Under the pieces are notes generated by a model that saw only the letters and a program-made list of their open reading frames with translations, was not told where the DNA came from and searched no databases. From the NCBI GenBank assembly GCA_019746975.1, contig JAIERK010000021.1:53239-117238 (forward strand): DNA of 64,000 nt. Reading direction: 5' to 3'. The translations under genes were made by a program, and so were the position numbers. Shown here piece after piece: positions 34,836-44,194 of this stretch; the stretch's first letter is position 1, and every line of letters starts with the position of its first letter. Source of the DNA: Candidatus Obscuribacterales bacterium. GTDB taxonomy: Bacteria; Cyanobacteriota; Vampirovibrionia; Obscuribacterales; Obscuribacteraceae.

Positions 34836-35459
34836 TTGGCAGGCAAGGACGACGAATACGAAAGAAAACAAAGCAGGGATATTTCTCGCCGCAGATTTCT
34901 CAAAGGAGCAGGTCTAACAGCACTAAGTATGGCAAATCTAAGTGAAGCGCAAGCAGCTAAAGAAGCATCGGCCGCGATCCGAGGACCGGGGGCGACTGCA
35001 GTCACTCTGCGGGTCAACAACGCCGTCCATAACCTGCAAGTCGAACCGTGCGAGACCCTGGCAGAGACGCTTCGGACTCAACTCGGCATGACCGGAACCA
35101 AGGTCTCATGCGACCGCGGGACCTGCTCGGCCTGCACCGTCTGGCTCGATGGCGCCACGATGTGTGCCTGCATGACCTTGACAGTCGATGTGCAGGACAG
35201 AGCAGTGACGACCATCGAAGGGCTGGCGCAGGATGGAAAGCTCCATCCGGTGCAAGAAGCTTTTATTGAAAAAGATGCCACCATGTGTGGTTTTTGCACT
35301 CCAGGCATGGTGATGAGCTGCGCCGCCCTGCTGGCACGCAACTCCTCTCCGACGCTGGATGATGTCAGAGAAGCGACCTGCGGCAATTTCTGCCGTTGCG
35401 GAACCTATCCGAAAGTCTTCGCAGCTACGTTGGCCGCTGCCGGCAAAGGAGTCAAGTAA
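34836..35459 (+). CDS. Tat-exported 2Fe-2S subunit of aldehyde/xanthine-type oxidoreductase (PaoA/YagT-like)
   Basis: A 207-residue protein. A twin-arginine signal is visible in SRRRFLKGAGLTALSMANL. Two [2Fe-2S] sites follow: plant-ferredoxin type (VSCDRGTCSACTVWLDG with a further Cys in MCACM) and the helical one (MCGFCTPGMVMSC and CGNFCRCGTYPK). It transfers electrons from the Mo site in the large subunit towards FAD. The start is TTG at 34836, chosen because GGAGGAG lies eight bases upstream. Its TAA overlaps the ATG of the large subunit gene. Export through Tat places the complex in the periplasm, as for PaoABC. Confidence 0.92.
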   Translation: MAGKDDEYERKQSRDISRRRFLKGAGLTALSMANLSEAQAAKEASAAIRGPGATAVTLRVNNAVHNLQVEPCETLAETLRTQLGMTGTKVSCDRGTCSACTVWLDGATMCACMTLTVDVQDRAVTTIEGLAQDGKLHPVQEAFIEKDATMCGFCTPGMVMSCAALLARNSSPTLDDVREATCGNFCRCGTYPKVFAATLAAAGKGVK

Positions 35460-37897
35460 TGAGTGAAGGCGAAAAGAAAGCCGCCGGAAAAGGCACGCTG
35501 ACTGAATCAAAAAAAACCAAGACTATAAAAGTGCCAATCGGAATTTTTGGAGTCAACATCGCTGAAGTCGAAAGAGAAGTGCCGCTGGACGAACCACCGC
35601 CCCTTCCTGTCAATGCCGAGCTCAACGTGCTTGGCAAACCGACCAAAAGGTTGGATGGTCATCTGAAAGTGACCGGAGCTGCAAGGTATACAGCTGATAT
35701 ACAACTTAGCGGTATGCTCTATGGACGGATACTGCGTTCACCTCATCCGCACGCCAAGATCAAGTCGATTGATCTCTCGCAGGCATGCAAACAACCTGGT
35801 GTCCGAGCGGCACACATAATCACGAGAGTGGTCGGAACGGCAAAAGAGCGAGATGAAAAAACCAGAGCGATCGACGCAAAGATTCTGTTCGATTCATCGA
35901 CGGGTGTTCCAATCGTCAAATACGTCGGTCAACCGGTAGCAGCGATCGCTGCTACGACGGACCGAGCCGCCGCCGAAGCGCTGGAGTATATAAAAGTCGA
36001 ATATGAACCTCTGCCATTCGTCGTCGATATGTACGACGCCATGAAGCCTGATGCTCCGAAAGTCTTCCAGGGTCCGACCGAGCAGGAAGGAACCGCCGGT
36101 GGTGGCGGTGCGCCCCCAGGGCTCCCTCAGAAAGGAAATGTGCGCGGACCTGAAGTCGCCGGACTGTTGGGTGGCGACCGCGGCGATGTTAAGGCGGGCT
36201 TCGCCGAAGCAGATCTGGTTGTCGAGAATGAGTATCATACGCAGATTCAGATGCACAGCGCACTCGAGCCTCACGGATTGATCGCGGACTGGCGAGATGA
36301 TGCACTAACGATCTATGCGTCGACACAAGGAACATCGTCTTTACGAGATGACATTGCACACTTGTTCAACCTTCCGAAGAATAAAGTCCGCGTAATTACC
36401 GAATTCATGGGCGGCGGATTTGGCGCCAAATTCGGTGCAGGCAATTACGGAATAGCTGCAATTCTGCTTTCCAAACAGGCGAAGGCTCCTGTCAAATTGA
36501 TGCACGACCGCAAAGAGGAGCAAACCTGTGCGGGCTTTCGCCCCGCCTCAGTGCAGAACCTCAAGATTGGAGCAAAGAACGACGGAACGCTCACCGCTAT
36601 AACGCTGAGTTCTCACGGCACGGCAGGCACCGCCCTCGGTGCGGGGGTAGGCTGGGCCGCTCAAAATCTGTATAAGTGCGCCAACTTCTCCTCTCAACAC
36701 TTCGATGTGCTGACCAACCAGTCACCAGGTTGTGCGTTTCGAGCACCAGGTCAGCCGCAAGGATGCTTTGCGATCGAACAGGCAATCGACGAACTTTGCG
36801 ATCGACTGGGACTCGACCCGCTCGAACTCAGGGACAAAATTGATGCCGACGAGATGCGAAAACAACAACGCAATCTCGGCGCGAAAGCCTTCGACTGGTC
36901 CAAGCGCAAGCGCGCTGGTTCTGACAAAGGCGCGATACGACGGGGAGTCGGTATGGCGCAAGGGGAGTGGCCGCGATTTGTCGACATGAACTCATCCTGC
37001 GAACTGCGGCTGACCAACGACGGCGGTGTCGAGGTTCTATCCAGTGTGCAAGATATCGGCACCGGTATCAGGACGGTGCTAGCTCAAGTGGTGGCGGAGG
37101 AGCTCGGCTTGCTGCCAACCGACATAGTAGTGCGCATCGGCGACACGGTCTTCCCTACCGGCCCCGCCTCGGGAGGCAGCGTCACAACCGGTTCTATCAC
37201 TCCTGCGGTGAGAAAGGCCGCCCATCACCTCAAACTCAAGATCTTCGACCTTGCTTCATCAAAGCTCTCGGCAGAACCGGAAGACTTGATCATGAAAGAT
37301 GGAAAGATCTCGGAAAAGAATGGTGGCAACTCTCTCACGCTGAAGAAGCTGGCTAAAGAGCTGCCCACCGACCAACTCTCAGTTTTTGCCAGTCGCACGG
37401 CAGACTATGGCGGTTTTGAAAAAGGTAACTTCCTTGGTTTTGGAAGGCTGAGCAGCGTCCAATTCGCCGAAGTTCTCGTAGACACCGAGAGTGGCAGGAT
37501 CCATATCGAGCGAATCGTGGCCGCACACTCATGCGGTCGGCCGCTCAACCCCCTGGCACTCGAAAGCCAGATAAATGGAGGCGTACTTCAAGGTATCTCT
37601 TGGGCGCTGTATGAGAATCGGCACGTGGACAAAGCCAGCGGAATCGTGGTCAACCCGAATGTCGAGCAGTACAAGCTCGTAGGAGCCAAAGAAGTACCCA
37701 AGATCGAGATAGTGCTGATGGAAGAATATCTGGGGCGCTCAGCGACCGATGCAACCGGAATAGGCGAGCCGGCGATTGTACCAACAGCAGCAGCCATTGC
37801 CAACGCAGTAGCAAATGCTATCGGTGTAAGAATTTTATCTCTGCCAATGACACCAGATAAGGTGCTGGCTGCATTAAAGAAAGGAGGGTCGAGATAG
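35459..37897 (+). CDS. Molybdenum-binding catalytic subunit, aldehyde oxidoreductase (PaoC/YagR-like)
   Basis: About 812 residues. The start at 35459 overlaps the stop of the 2Fe-2S gene. The conserved xanthine-oxidase-family parts are present: KPTKRLDGHLKVTGAARYTA (domain 1), TEFMGGGFGAKFGAG (Mo-cofactor contact), CAFRAPGQPQGCFAIEQAID, VEVLSSVQDIGTGIRTVLAQ, and ATGIGEPAIVPTAAAIANAV with the catalytic Glu. The enzyme oxidises aldehydes to acids at a Mo-MCD site; the actual substrate cannot be told. Residues of about 200-235 are Gly/Pro-rich (GTAGGGGAPPGLPQKG), longer than in E. coli. It works with its two neighbours as an alpha-beta-gamma complex. Confidence 0.93.
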   Translation: MSEGEKKAAGKGTLTESKKTKTIKVPIGIFGVNIAEVEREVPLDEPPPLPVNAELNVLGKPTKRLDGHLKVTGAARYTADIQLSGMLYGRILRSPHPHAKIKSIDLSQACKQPGVRAAHIITRVVGTAKERDEKTRAIDAKILFDSSTGVPIVKYVGQPVAAIAATTDRAAAEALEYIKVEYEPLPFVVDMYDAMKPDAPKVFQGPTEQEGTAGGGGAPPGLPQKGNVRGPEVAGLLGGDRGDVKAGFAEADLVVENEYHTQIQMHSALEPHGLIADWRDDALTIYASTQGTSSLRDDIAHLFNLPKNKVRVITEFMGGGFGAKFGAGNYGIAAILLSKQAKAPVKLMHDRKEEQTCAGFRPASVQNLKIGAKNDGTLTAITLSSHGTAGTALGAGVGWAAQNLYKCANFSSQHFDVLTNQSPGCAFRAPGQPQGCFAIEQAIDELCDRLGLDPLELRDKIDADEMRKQQRNLGAKAFDWSKRKRAGSDKGAIRRGVGMAQGEWPRFVDMNSSCELRLTNDGGVEVLSSVQDIGTGIRTVLAQVVAEELGLLPTDIVVRIGDTVFPTGPASGGSVTTGSITPAVRKAAHHLKLKIFDLASSKLSAEPEDLIMKDGKISEKNGGNSLTLKKLAKELPTDQLSVFASRTADYGGFEKGNFLGFGRLSSVQFAEVLVDTESGRIHIERIVAAHSCGRPLNPLALESQINGGVLQGISWALYENRHVDKASGIVVNPNVEQYKLVGAKEVPKIEIVLMEEYLGRSATDATGIGEPAIVPTAAAIANAVANAIGVRILSLPMTPDKVLAALKKGGSR

Positions 37898-38913
37898 TGA
37901 AACGATTCGAATGGGTGGACGCAAAGTCTGCACAGGAAGCCGTAAAACTGACCGACTCTTCCGCAGCCGATCTCATGGGAGGCAAAAACACTTCTGCGGG
38001 ATCAGTCATCAAAGCTGGTGGCATCGATCTGCTTGATCTTCTTAAGGAGAGAGTTCTTCCCGCGACCAGACTTGTAAATGTGAGAACAATAGCCAGTCTT
38101 CACAAAGTCTCCGTCGACGGCGAATCCGGAGATGTCACAATCGGTCCATTGATGACGCTATCCGAGTTGGCCCAACACAAAACCATCCAGGAGCGCTACA
38201 CAGCGCTCTCGGATGCGGCCGCACACATCGCAACCCCGAACATTCGCAACGCCGCCACAATCGGGGGCAATCTCCTGCAGCGTCCACGCTGCTGGTACTT
38301 TCGCTCGAGTGAGTTCAACTGCCTTAAAAAGGGCGGCAACACTTGTCCTGCTATCCATGGTGAGAATAAATACCACGCCGTTTTTGACAATGAGATCTGT
38401 CCTATCGCTCACCCCTCCACTACCGCCGTCGCGCTTGTTGCGCTGGGTGCCTCACTCGAGTTGACGTCAAAACAGGGTGTCCGCGAAGTTGTACTTGAAG
38501 AATTCTTTGTGGGTCCGGACAAAGACGTACTACGCGAGAATGTCTTGAGCTCAGGCGAACTTATTTCTGCGATCAGACTCCCGAATAAGTCATGCAAGTC
38601 GGCACATATCAAAATGGGCGAAAAAGATTCCTTTGATTGGTCGACCGGCGATTGTGCCGTCGCCATCCAAGTCAAAGACATTACGATATCATCCGCTTCG
38701 ATCATCCTCGGCGCTGCTGCTCCCACCCCATGGCGTGCCAAACAAGCCGAGGATTTTTTGGTCGGTAAGACGATGTCCGAATCAACCGCCCATGAAGCAG
38801 CAAAACTTGCATTGGCCAAGGCAAAACCTTTATCGCAAAACGAATACAAGGTAGCGATGCTCGAGGTGGCAATAAAGCGAGCACTCTTGAAAACCTCGGG
38901 ATTAAACCGATGA
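37897..38913 (+). CDS. FAD-binding subunit with extra 4Fe-4S motif (PaoB/YagS-like)
   Basis: A 338-residue protein of the CO-dehydrogenase-flavoprotein family. FAD-contact blocks are VIKAGGIDLLDLLK and IRNAATIGGNLLQRPRCWYF. Inside the FAD domain is a Cys insert (RCWYFRSSEFNCLKKGGNTC, then NEICPIAHPS) equal to the extra [4Fe-4S] site described in PaoB. The GTG start at 37897 overlaps the last base of the upstream stop, giving tight coupling. It takes electrons from the 2Fe-2S subunit and passes them to an acceptor. The following 77-codon gene overlaps by ATGA. Confidence 0.92.
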   Translation: MKRFEWVDAKSAQEAVKLTDSSAADLMGGKNTSAGSVIKAGGIDLLDLLKERVLPATRLVNVRTIASLHKVSVDGESGDVTIGPLMTLSELAQHKTIQERYTALSDAAAHIATPNIRNAATIGGNLLQRPRCWYFRSSEFNCLKKGGNTCPAIHGENKYHAVFDNEICPIAHPSTTAVALVALGASLELTSKQGVREVVLEEFFVGPDKDVLRENVLSSGELISAIRLPNKSCKSAHIKMGEKDSFDWSTGDCAVAIQVKDITISSASIILGAAAPTPWRAKQAEDFLVGKTMSESTAHEAAKLALAKAKPLSQNEYKVAMLEVAIKRALLKTSGLNR

Positions 38914-39143
38914 CCGCTGACGCCAATCAACACTGTCGCTTTCTCAGAGCCAAAAACGGTTACGGAAAGTTGGAAGGAGGCGGCTTGCCATTCTTCACGC
39001 AGGATACGGTTACAACCACCTATAGATGTATATCCACCGGCGAACCGTTCGGTCCCGACTACCAACTTGCCCACACATCCACCTGTACGATAAAACGCGG
39101 CTGTTTCGAGACGGCTCTGCCCATAATCGAGCATGAAGACTAA
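38910..39143 (+). CDS. Small Cys-rich protein coupled to the molybdenum hydroxylase operon
   Basis: A 77-residue protein starting at an ATG that overlaps the stop of the FAD subunit gene (ATGA), so it belongs to the operon. Landmarks: NQHCRFLRAKNGYGKLEGGG, then TTTYRCISTGEPFGPDYQLA and CTIKRGCFETALP. Four cysteines are arranged C-x(n)-C-x(n)-C-x5-C, a layout I have seen in small conserved proteins next to oxidoreductases. Probably a metal-binding or redox accessory; I cannot name it. No signal peptide. Confidence 0.6.
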   Translation: MTADANQHCRFLRAKNGYGKLEGGGLPFFTQDTVTTTYRCISTGEPFGPDYQLAHTSTCTIKRGCFETALPIIEHED

Positions 39144-39324
39144 TCGAGCGAGCGCGCCCTTACTTTGCAAGCTCATGAAAGGTCATTCTTCAACAATTAA
39201 TGAATCAAAAAATTTAGTTCAATACCATCTAAACTCAGCTCTCCAGGCGGATGTGCTAAATTTGAACAGCGCTGCCGGAAGGGCAGCAAATGATTGTGTC
39301 CCGAGGGAGACAGGAGATTAAGAC

Positions 39325-39669
39325 ATGCCTGAAGTCAAGACTGAAAAATACATCCTATATACTTTGCAAGTTCTCAAAAACATGCAAGACGACATGGAAA
39401 CCCTGACCAGCCACGATGCCAAAGCCGATCCGGAAGTCATCGAAGAGATTCTTGATGAAATCATCACCCGCTGCCTGGTTCCAGCATGCCAACAGCTCGG
39501 TATCGACGATCCAATGGAAGAAGTGATGACGGAAGCCATCGACCCTAGCGATATCTTGGAAGCTGAGCTCGAGCGCATTACAGATGAGCTCGACGAAGAC
39601 GAAGATGACGAGGAAGAAGAGGAAGAAGAAGAGGAAGAGGAGCTCGCCACTTCACGTCGCAGACGCTAA
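39325..39669 (+). CDS. Hypothetical helical protein with extreme acidic tail
   Basis: 114 residues. The N-terminal 85 residues are helical (YILYTLQVLKNMQDDMETLT; PEVIEEILDEIITRCLVPAC). The tail is almost pure Asp/Glu (a run of about 20 acidic residues) ending in ATSRRRR. GGAG is well placed before the ATG. The tail could bind cations or basic proteins. Family not recognised. A hairpin that may end transcription follows. Confidence 0.65.
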   Translation: MPEVKTEKYILYTLQVLKNMQDDMETLTSHDAKADPEVIEEILDEIITRCLVPACQQLGIDDPMEEVMTEAIDPSDILEAELERITDELDEDEDDEEEEEEEEEEELATSRRRR

Positions 39670-39722
39670 GTGTTGCTCCAAGGCATGTCGTCACTTTATT
39701 GATCTGACCAGAAGATCCACTA

Positions 39723-39757
39723 AAGCCGAGCCGCGATCACCATCGATGGCTCGGCTT
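39723..39757 (+). terminator. Hairpin after the acidic-tail gene
   Basis: AAGCCGAGCC (39723-39732) pairs perfectly with GGCTCGGCTT (39748-39757) around a 15-base loop. Only a short T-rich stretch follows, so termination is probable but not certain. Confidence 0.45.
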
Positions 39758-39880
39758 ATACTTTGGTTAAAACCTATAGAATTGTTGGATAATTCAAGCT
39801 TATTGCGTTTAATCGAGCCCAATCAAAAATGCACAACCAATAAGGCTTTTCTAAAGAAACGCAATTCTTAGATCGAAAAC

Positions 39881-41185
39881 ATGAAGAACGCAGCACCGAG
39901 AACAACCAATATCACTCGTATTCAACAGATATGTGCAGTGGGTGCAATCTGCGTCGCAATCGTTTTTTTTTCTCTCAAGCACTTCTTTGCTGCAATGGAT
40001 GACTACCATGATATGAGATCATGGGATTCCTATATGTCCAATGCCACACGCTCTCACATCGAAGGCGACTATACGACGACTGCCGAAGCGCTGGAGCAAG
40101 CGAGGAAGAGCGCACTTGCCTTAAGCCATCCCGAGCCTTATCTGGAGATCACCGATAATCAGATTGCAACCTCATTGTTGAAAGATGATCCGGAAAAAGC
40201 CGCCCAGTATTTTCAAAGCTCAGTAGACGCCCTTGAAAAGAGGGCTCCCGAAGCCGGGTCTGCAGGGACGATCGCCGAATTTCAATTGGTTTATGCCAGA
40301 AACAGATTAGGCTTGATAAAAGTCGACAAAGGCGACAAAAGTGAGGCGAACAAACTTTTTCAAAAGAACCTCAGATCTATTGAGGCAATCAAGAGTAGCA
40401 AAGTACAGCACGCCGATATCCTTCCCTTCAGGGTCGAGGAATTTGTCGCCCTCGTAGGATCAATGAATTCGATAGAGGAAGATCAAAGCAAGCGCAGTCT
40501 GAAATTTTTTGAAAGAGCCTGTGCACTGGAGGACTCTTACATCGTCGATAAATCGAATGAACTGCGATTTCAAAATTGCGCAAAGGCGCTCCGCGAGATT
40601 GGATATCGGGAGAACGATGAAACACCGATTACATTGCCTTTCGAATTGCCGCCTCGAACATCACAAGTTGAAGCTAACATCGAGCTAGTCCGATCATATA
40701 TCCTTCAAACAATGTCGAGTCGTTTTCGCACGAGACACGACGATGCCAATCTGGTAGTCACCACAATCAGACTGGCAGAGATCCTTCAATCGCTGCAACG
40801 ATTGCCTGAGGCTAGAAAAATCCTGATCTCCGTAGCCAGACAGGCGAGCAGGGAAAGTCTGGTCACCACCGGCGTATGGCGTGATCTGATTAGCGCTCTC
40901 GACGACAATCAGCGAGTACCTGAATCCATCAACCTACTAAAAGACCTGATTAATCAACCTTACAGATCTGAGAGACTAGATCCGTTCCTCAAAGCAGACC
41001 TGCTCTTCGAGTTGGGTCGTCGGGAGTTGAGAGCTGGAGGTCGGAGCGCAGCGGTTGCTCATTTGACAGAAAGCTTGAAGATATTCGAACTCAAGTGCTA
41101 CAAAATTGGTGCCCTGTCCGTATCCAGTACGAGTCGCAGGATGAAAGCCGTGCAGGCGGCTCTTGCACGCGCCAATAGTCAATGA
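39881..41185 (+). CDS. Membrane-anchored TPR-type protein
   Basis: A 434-residue protein with one N-terminal membrane helix (ICAVGAICVAIVFFSLKHFF) and a long helical remainder arranged in TPR-like pairs (YTTTAEALEQARKSALAL; KAAQYFQSSVDALEKRA; ARNRLGLIKVDKGDKSEANK; LFELGRRELRAGGRSAAVAH). It should project outside or into the periplasm as a protein-binding scaffold. It converges on the sensor kinase operon with eight bases between stops. No enzymatic motif. It is similar in style to the TPR protein at 62520. Confidence 0.7.
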   Translation: MKNAAPRTTNITRIQQICAVGAICVAIVFFSLKHFFAAMDDYHDMRSWDSYMSNATRSHIEGDYTTTAEALEQARKSALALSHPEPYLEITDNQIATSLLKDDPEKAAQYFQSSVDALEKRAPEAGSAGTIAEFQLVYARNRLGLIKVDKGDKSEANKLFQKNLRSIEAIKSSKVQHADILPFRVEEFVALVGSMNSIEEDQSKRSLKFFERACALEDSYIVDKSNELRFQNCAKALREIGYRENDETPITLPFELPPRTSQVEANIELVRSYILQTMSSRFRTRHDDANLVVTTIRLAEILQSLQRLPEARKILISVARQASRESLVTTGVWRDLISALDDNQRVPESINLLKDLINQPYRSERLDPFLKADLLFELGRRELRAGGRSAAVAHLTESLKIFELKCYKIGALSVSSTSRRMKAVQAALARANSQ

Positions 41186-41193
41186 GCTTCTTG

Positions 41194-42681
41194 CTAACAG
41201 AGAGCCGGCGGCGCTTCGTCCTGGACAACGAGAGGAATGGTGAACCAGGTTAGCGCACCTCCTTCTGTCGGGTTTTCGGCACCGATTGCGCCACCATGCT
41301 CAGTTACGATTGCTTTGCTGATGAACAAGCCGAGCCCTGTTCCGGCCTTCGCACCCTGTGCTTGTTGATAGCGATTGAAGAGGCTGCCCAAGAAATTTTC
41401 AGGGATACCGCCACCCTGGTCACGGACATTGACTTCGAGAGCATGCTCGTCTCGCCATGCGGAGATACTCACGCGCGATCCTTGTGGAGAATACTTCACC
41501 GCATTGGAGATGAGATTGATAAGCACTTGATGGATTCGGGCGGCATCGAGCGAAGCAACGAATGGATCGCACTCGATTGCCAACGTCACCGACTTGCCCT
41601 GTGCCAGAGACTCCATCTCCGATACAGCGGACTCCACTAGTTGTCGCACATTGGTCTCGCAACGGTTCTGTAGAAAAACTCCCGTTTCGATTTTATGGAC
41701 GTCGAGCAATTCATTGATGAGATTGATCAATCTTTTCGTGCTCAGAAGCGCCTTTTCAAATCGATCCCGACCTTTCCGGTCCAGCGCGAAATCACCACTT
41801 ACCCCCATCTCTAACGTAGTCTGAATCGAATCGAGATGGGAGAACAGCGTCTTATTCAAGAACTCGATGAACTCCAGTTTTATCTGCTTCGTTTCCTTCA
41901 GCGCCTCGGCTACGTTATGAAGAACCAGTTCCAGTTCGGCAATTTCGTCACAACCACCTTTGACTTCGAGCAACGGTTTCCCTTCTCCCAAAAGGCGAGA
42001 GTCCTCCAGGAGAATGCCGATGCGTCGGTTGATCGTACCTATCCAGAATATCAAGCTCGCGATCGACAAGCCTGCGCTGATGAAGAATCCGCTCACGAGC
42101 ATTATCTTCACCATCTGCCTTAGAGCAGATTCGGTCTGAAGGCGACGCTGCTGGCCCTCACCAGTGGCAATCACGCTGCCTGCAACCTTGGAAAAGAAAT
42201 CGTCGACGAAGCGTTCTGCCGTAGTCTGGATCAGCTTCAACTGCACCGGGCTGATGAACTGCTCCCTGTTTTCAAACATCTCCTTCATTGTCGTCAAAGA
42301 TTCGATGGCCTGATTTCCAAGTTTTTCCGTGGATGATACTGTCTCGGGTGATATCGTATCGGGAGAACTCTTCATAAATCCGGAGACCGCATCGAGCTCC
42401 TCTTTGAAGTTACTAACAGCCGATACGAAGAAGCCCCCAAAGGCCTGATCGCCGGTCAGCTTGTATGCCATCAAGCAGGTGTTTGCCTGGTAGAACGACT
42501 TCAAACAGGAACTCGCTTTGGCAACGCATTCATAAGGAATAGAGGCTAGTGTAATTTCCTTATCGAGTTTGTCAAGCTGGTATCCGAGAGAGAATAGATA
42601 AATCATCTGAACAGTCAAAGTGCTGCCGATCAAAAGGAGTCCGGCAGGAAGAAGCTTGAGTCTCGTCAGCCCGGCGAGCAT
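41194..42681 (-). CDS. Sensor kinase B: intact ATP-binding domain, phospho-acceptor His replaced
   Basis: About 495 residues. Two membrane helices (10-30 and about 192-214) flank an extracytoplasmic domain; a HAMP segment follows. The ATP-binding domain is complete: HQVLINLISNAVKYSP (N box, N393), VRDQGGGIPENF (G1), AGTGLGLFISKAIV (G2). At the dimerisation helix, however, the expected SHELRSP is NKTLFSH: aligned on the shared downstream NELLDVHK block, Lys277 sits where the upstream kinase has His274, and a His stands at the Pro position. The start at 42681 overlaps the stop of the upstream kinase (TGATG) and has GGAGGGG upstream. It seems able to bind ATP but not to be phosphorylated in the usual way. 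Confidence 0.85.
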   Translation of the reverse strand: MLAGLTRLKLLPAGLLLIGSTLTVQMIYLFSLGYQLDKLDKEITLASIPYECVAKASSCLKSFYQANTCLMAYKLTGDQAFGGFFVSAVSNFKEELDAVSGFMKSSPDTISPETVSSTEKLGNQAIESLTTMKEMFENREQFISPVQLKLIQTTAERFVDDFFSKVAGSVIATGEGQQRRLQTESALRQMVKIMLVSGFFISAGLSIASLIFWIGTINRRIGILLEDSRLLGEGKPLLEVKGGCDEIAELELVLHNVAEALKETKQIKLEFIEFLNKTLFSHLDSIQTTLEMGVSGDFALDRKGRDRFEKALLSTKRLINLINELLDVHKIETGVFLQNRCETNVRQLVESAVSEMESLAQGKSVTLAIECDPFVASLDAARIHQVLINLISNAVKYSPQGSRVSISAWRDEHALEVNVRDQGGGIPENFLGSLFNRYQQAQGAKAGTGLGLFISKAIVTEHGGAIGAENPTEGGALTWFTIPLVVQDEAPPALC

Positions 42682-44129
42682 CAGTTGCCCCTCCTCACTG
42701 GAATTTTCAACCAAACACATGCATCGCTTTTCACACCATATGTGCCACCATGTTCTTCCACAATACCTCTCGCCAGGATAAAGCCGAATTTGCTCTCAGG
42801 GTCTATTTGACCGTCGCCTTCGTAACGCTCAAACATTGAGAGCAGTTGCAGTGTCGTCAGACTGCTGCCGGAATTAGCAATCTCGATTTCTATATACCGG
42901 TCTCTTTCGTACGCTTCAATTCGCAATAACGAATCGCTGGGGCTATGCCCGACGATATAAGATGCTATCTTCACAAGAACTTGCCCAATTCTGGTCGGAT
43001 CAACCTCTACAATACACGAGGGATTACGTACTCCCAGCCGTACACCACGGGCGATGGCAAGCACGGTAATTTCATCGACAGCAACCTCCATGATCTCGCT
43101 CATGTCTACTTTCTCAATCTGAAGATCGATCTTGCCCGACTCCAACTTATGAACATCGAGCAGTTCGTTTAACGTATTGAGCAAACGTTTCGTATCGATC
43201 TCCGACTGGCGCAAGCGCTCATGACCGAGCGAATTGAGCGGTCCATACACCCCTTCCCGAGCCAGGACCAGAGTGGCAGAGATGGCGGACAACGGACTCC
43301 TCAGCTCGTGACTCGCGACTGCCACCATTTCCTGGCGCGCTTGATCAGATTCATGAAGCTGCTTTGCCGCTTCGAACAAACCGTCGGAAAGCTGTGAGAT
43401 CTCATCTCGGATGCCGGTGTAAGGAAGCAAAGGATCGCCACGCCCCAGTCTCCGGGAATTATCCATCAAGCGATCGATTCGTCTTGTCACGCCCTGAATC
43501 CAGATGACGACAATAGCGACCGCCAACGCAGCACTGAGAAGTACTCCTACTAGAATCACACTCGTCACTGAGTTGCGCCAAACTCGCTTTTTCACCTGTG
43601 TCTTCTGTCTGACCTTTTGCTCAACTCTGACCACGTCGCCGAGCACTTCGAAGTAGCTGGAAAGTATGTCGGTCGTCCTTTGAACCACCCTACCCTTATC
43701 CACGACCGAATCCGGCTCTAGCTCGAATGTTCGACGTACCTCAGAGAGCGTTGTCAGCGCTTTGTCGCTAAGCACGCAAGCTTGTTTTACTACCGCGGGC
43801 GAAGCCTCCGGATGAGTCTCCATGAGCGTCCAGGTATACTCGCCCTCAATCTTCATCTGCTGGGCATGGCGTTCGTATTTCTTCAAGCTGGTTGGATCTC
43901 TGAGAATCGCATATCGAGCTAGATCTCGGCTGGCTCGATAAAATAGCTCGATCACTTTGTTGCCGGAAGCAACACAATGATACTCGCGCAACTGAAGCCA
44001 CAGCTGCCTATCCGCGTCCAATAGTTGCCAGGCGAGAACCGTCATGAATATCAGCTGGCAAAGGAGAGTAAAACCGATTACCAAAAGACCGGCATTTAAC
44101 AGTTTAAGTCTCAGAGGAAATCTGAACAT
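42681..44129 (-). CDS. Sensor kinase A: intact H box, degenerate ATP-binding domain
   Basis: 482 residues. N-terminus LLNAGLLVIGFTLLCQLIFM, extracytoplasmic domain, a second helix (VILVGVLLSAALAVAIVVIW), HAMP, then a canonical H box MVAVASHELRSPLSAISATL with His274. The catalytic domain has decayed at the key places: the N box is VLVKIASYIVGHSP (Asn replaced by Tyr391), G1 is IANSGSSL instead of D-x-G-x-G, and the G2 glycine loop is SKFGFILAR. It should therefore accept phosphate but not hydrolyse ATP. The domain order and several blocks match its neighbour, so the two arose by duplication. It lies 65 bases after the response regulator gene. Confidence 0.85.
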   Translation of the reverse strand: MFRFPLRLKLLNAGLLVIGFTLLCQLIFMTVLAWQLLDADRQLWLQLREYHCVASGNKVIELFYRASRDLARYAILRDPTSLKKYERHAQQMKIEGEYTWTLMETHPEASPAVVKQACVLSDKALTTLSEVRRTFELEPDSVVDKGRVVQRTTDILSSYFEVLGDVVRVEQKVRQKTQVKKRVWRNSVTSVILVGVLLSAALAVAIVVIWIQGVTRRIDRLMDNSRRLGRGDPLLPYTGIRDEISQLSDGLFEAAKQLHESDQARQEMVAVASHELRSPLSAISATLVLAREGVYGPLNSLGHERLRQSEIDTKRLLNTLNELLDVHKLESGKIDLQIEKVDMSEIMEVAVDEITVLAIARGVRLGVRNPSCIVEVDPTRIGQVLVKIASYIVGHSPSDSLLRIEAYERDRYIEIEIANSGSSLTTLQLLSMFERYEGDGQIDPESKFGFILARGIVEEHGGTYGVKSDACVWLKIPVRRGN

Positions 44130-44194
44130 ATTAGCCCGGGATCGCCATGCACCGCATTATCTCATGTCGGTCCGTACTTCACTACAAGCAGACC

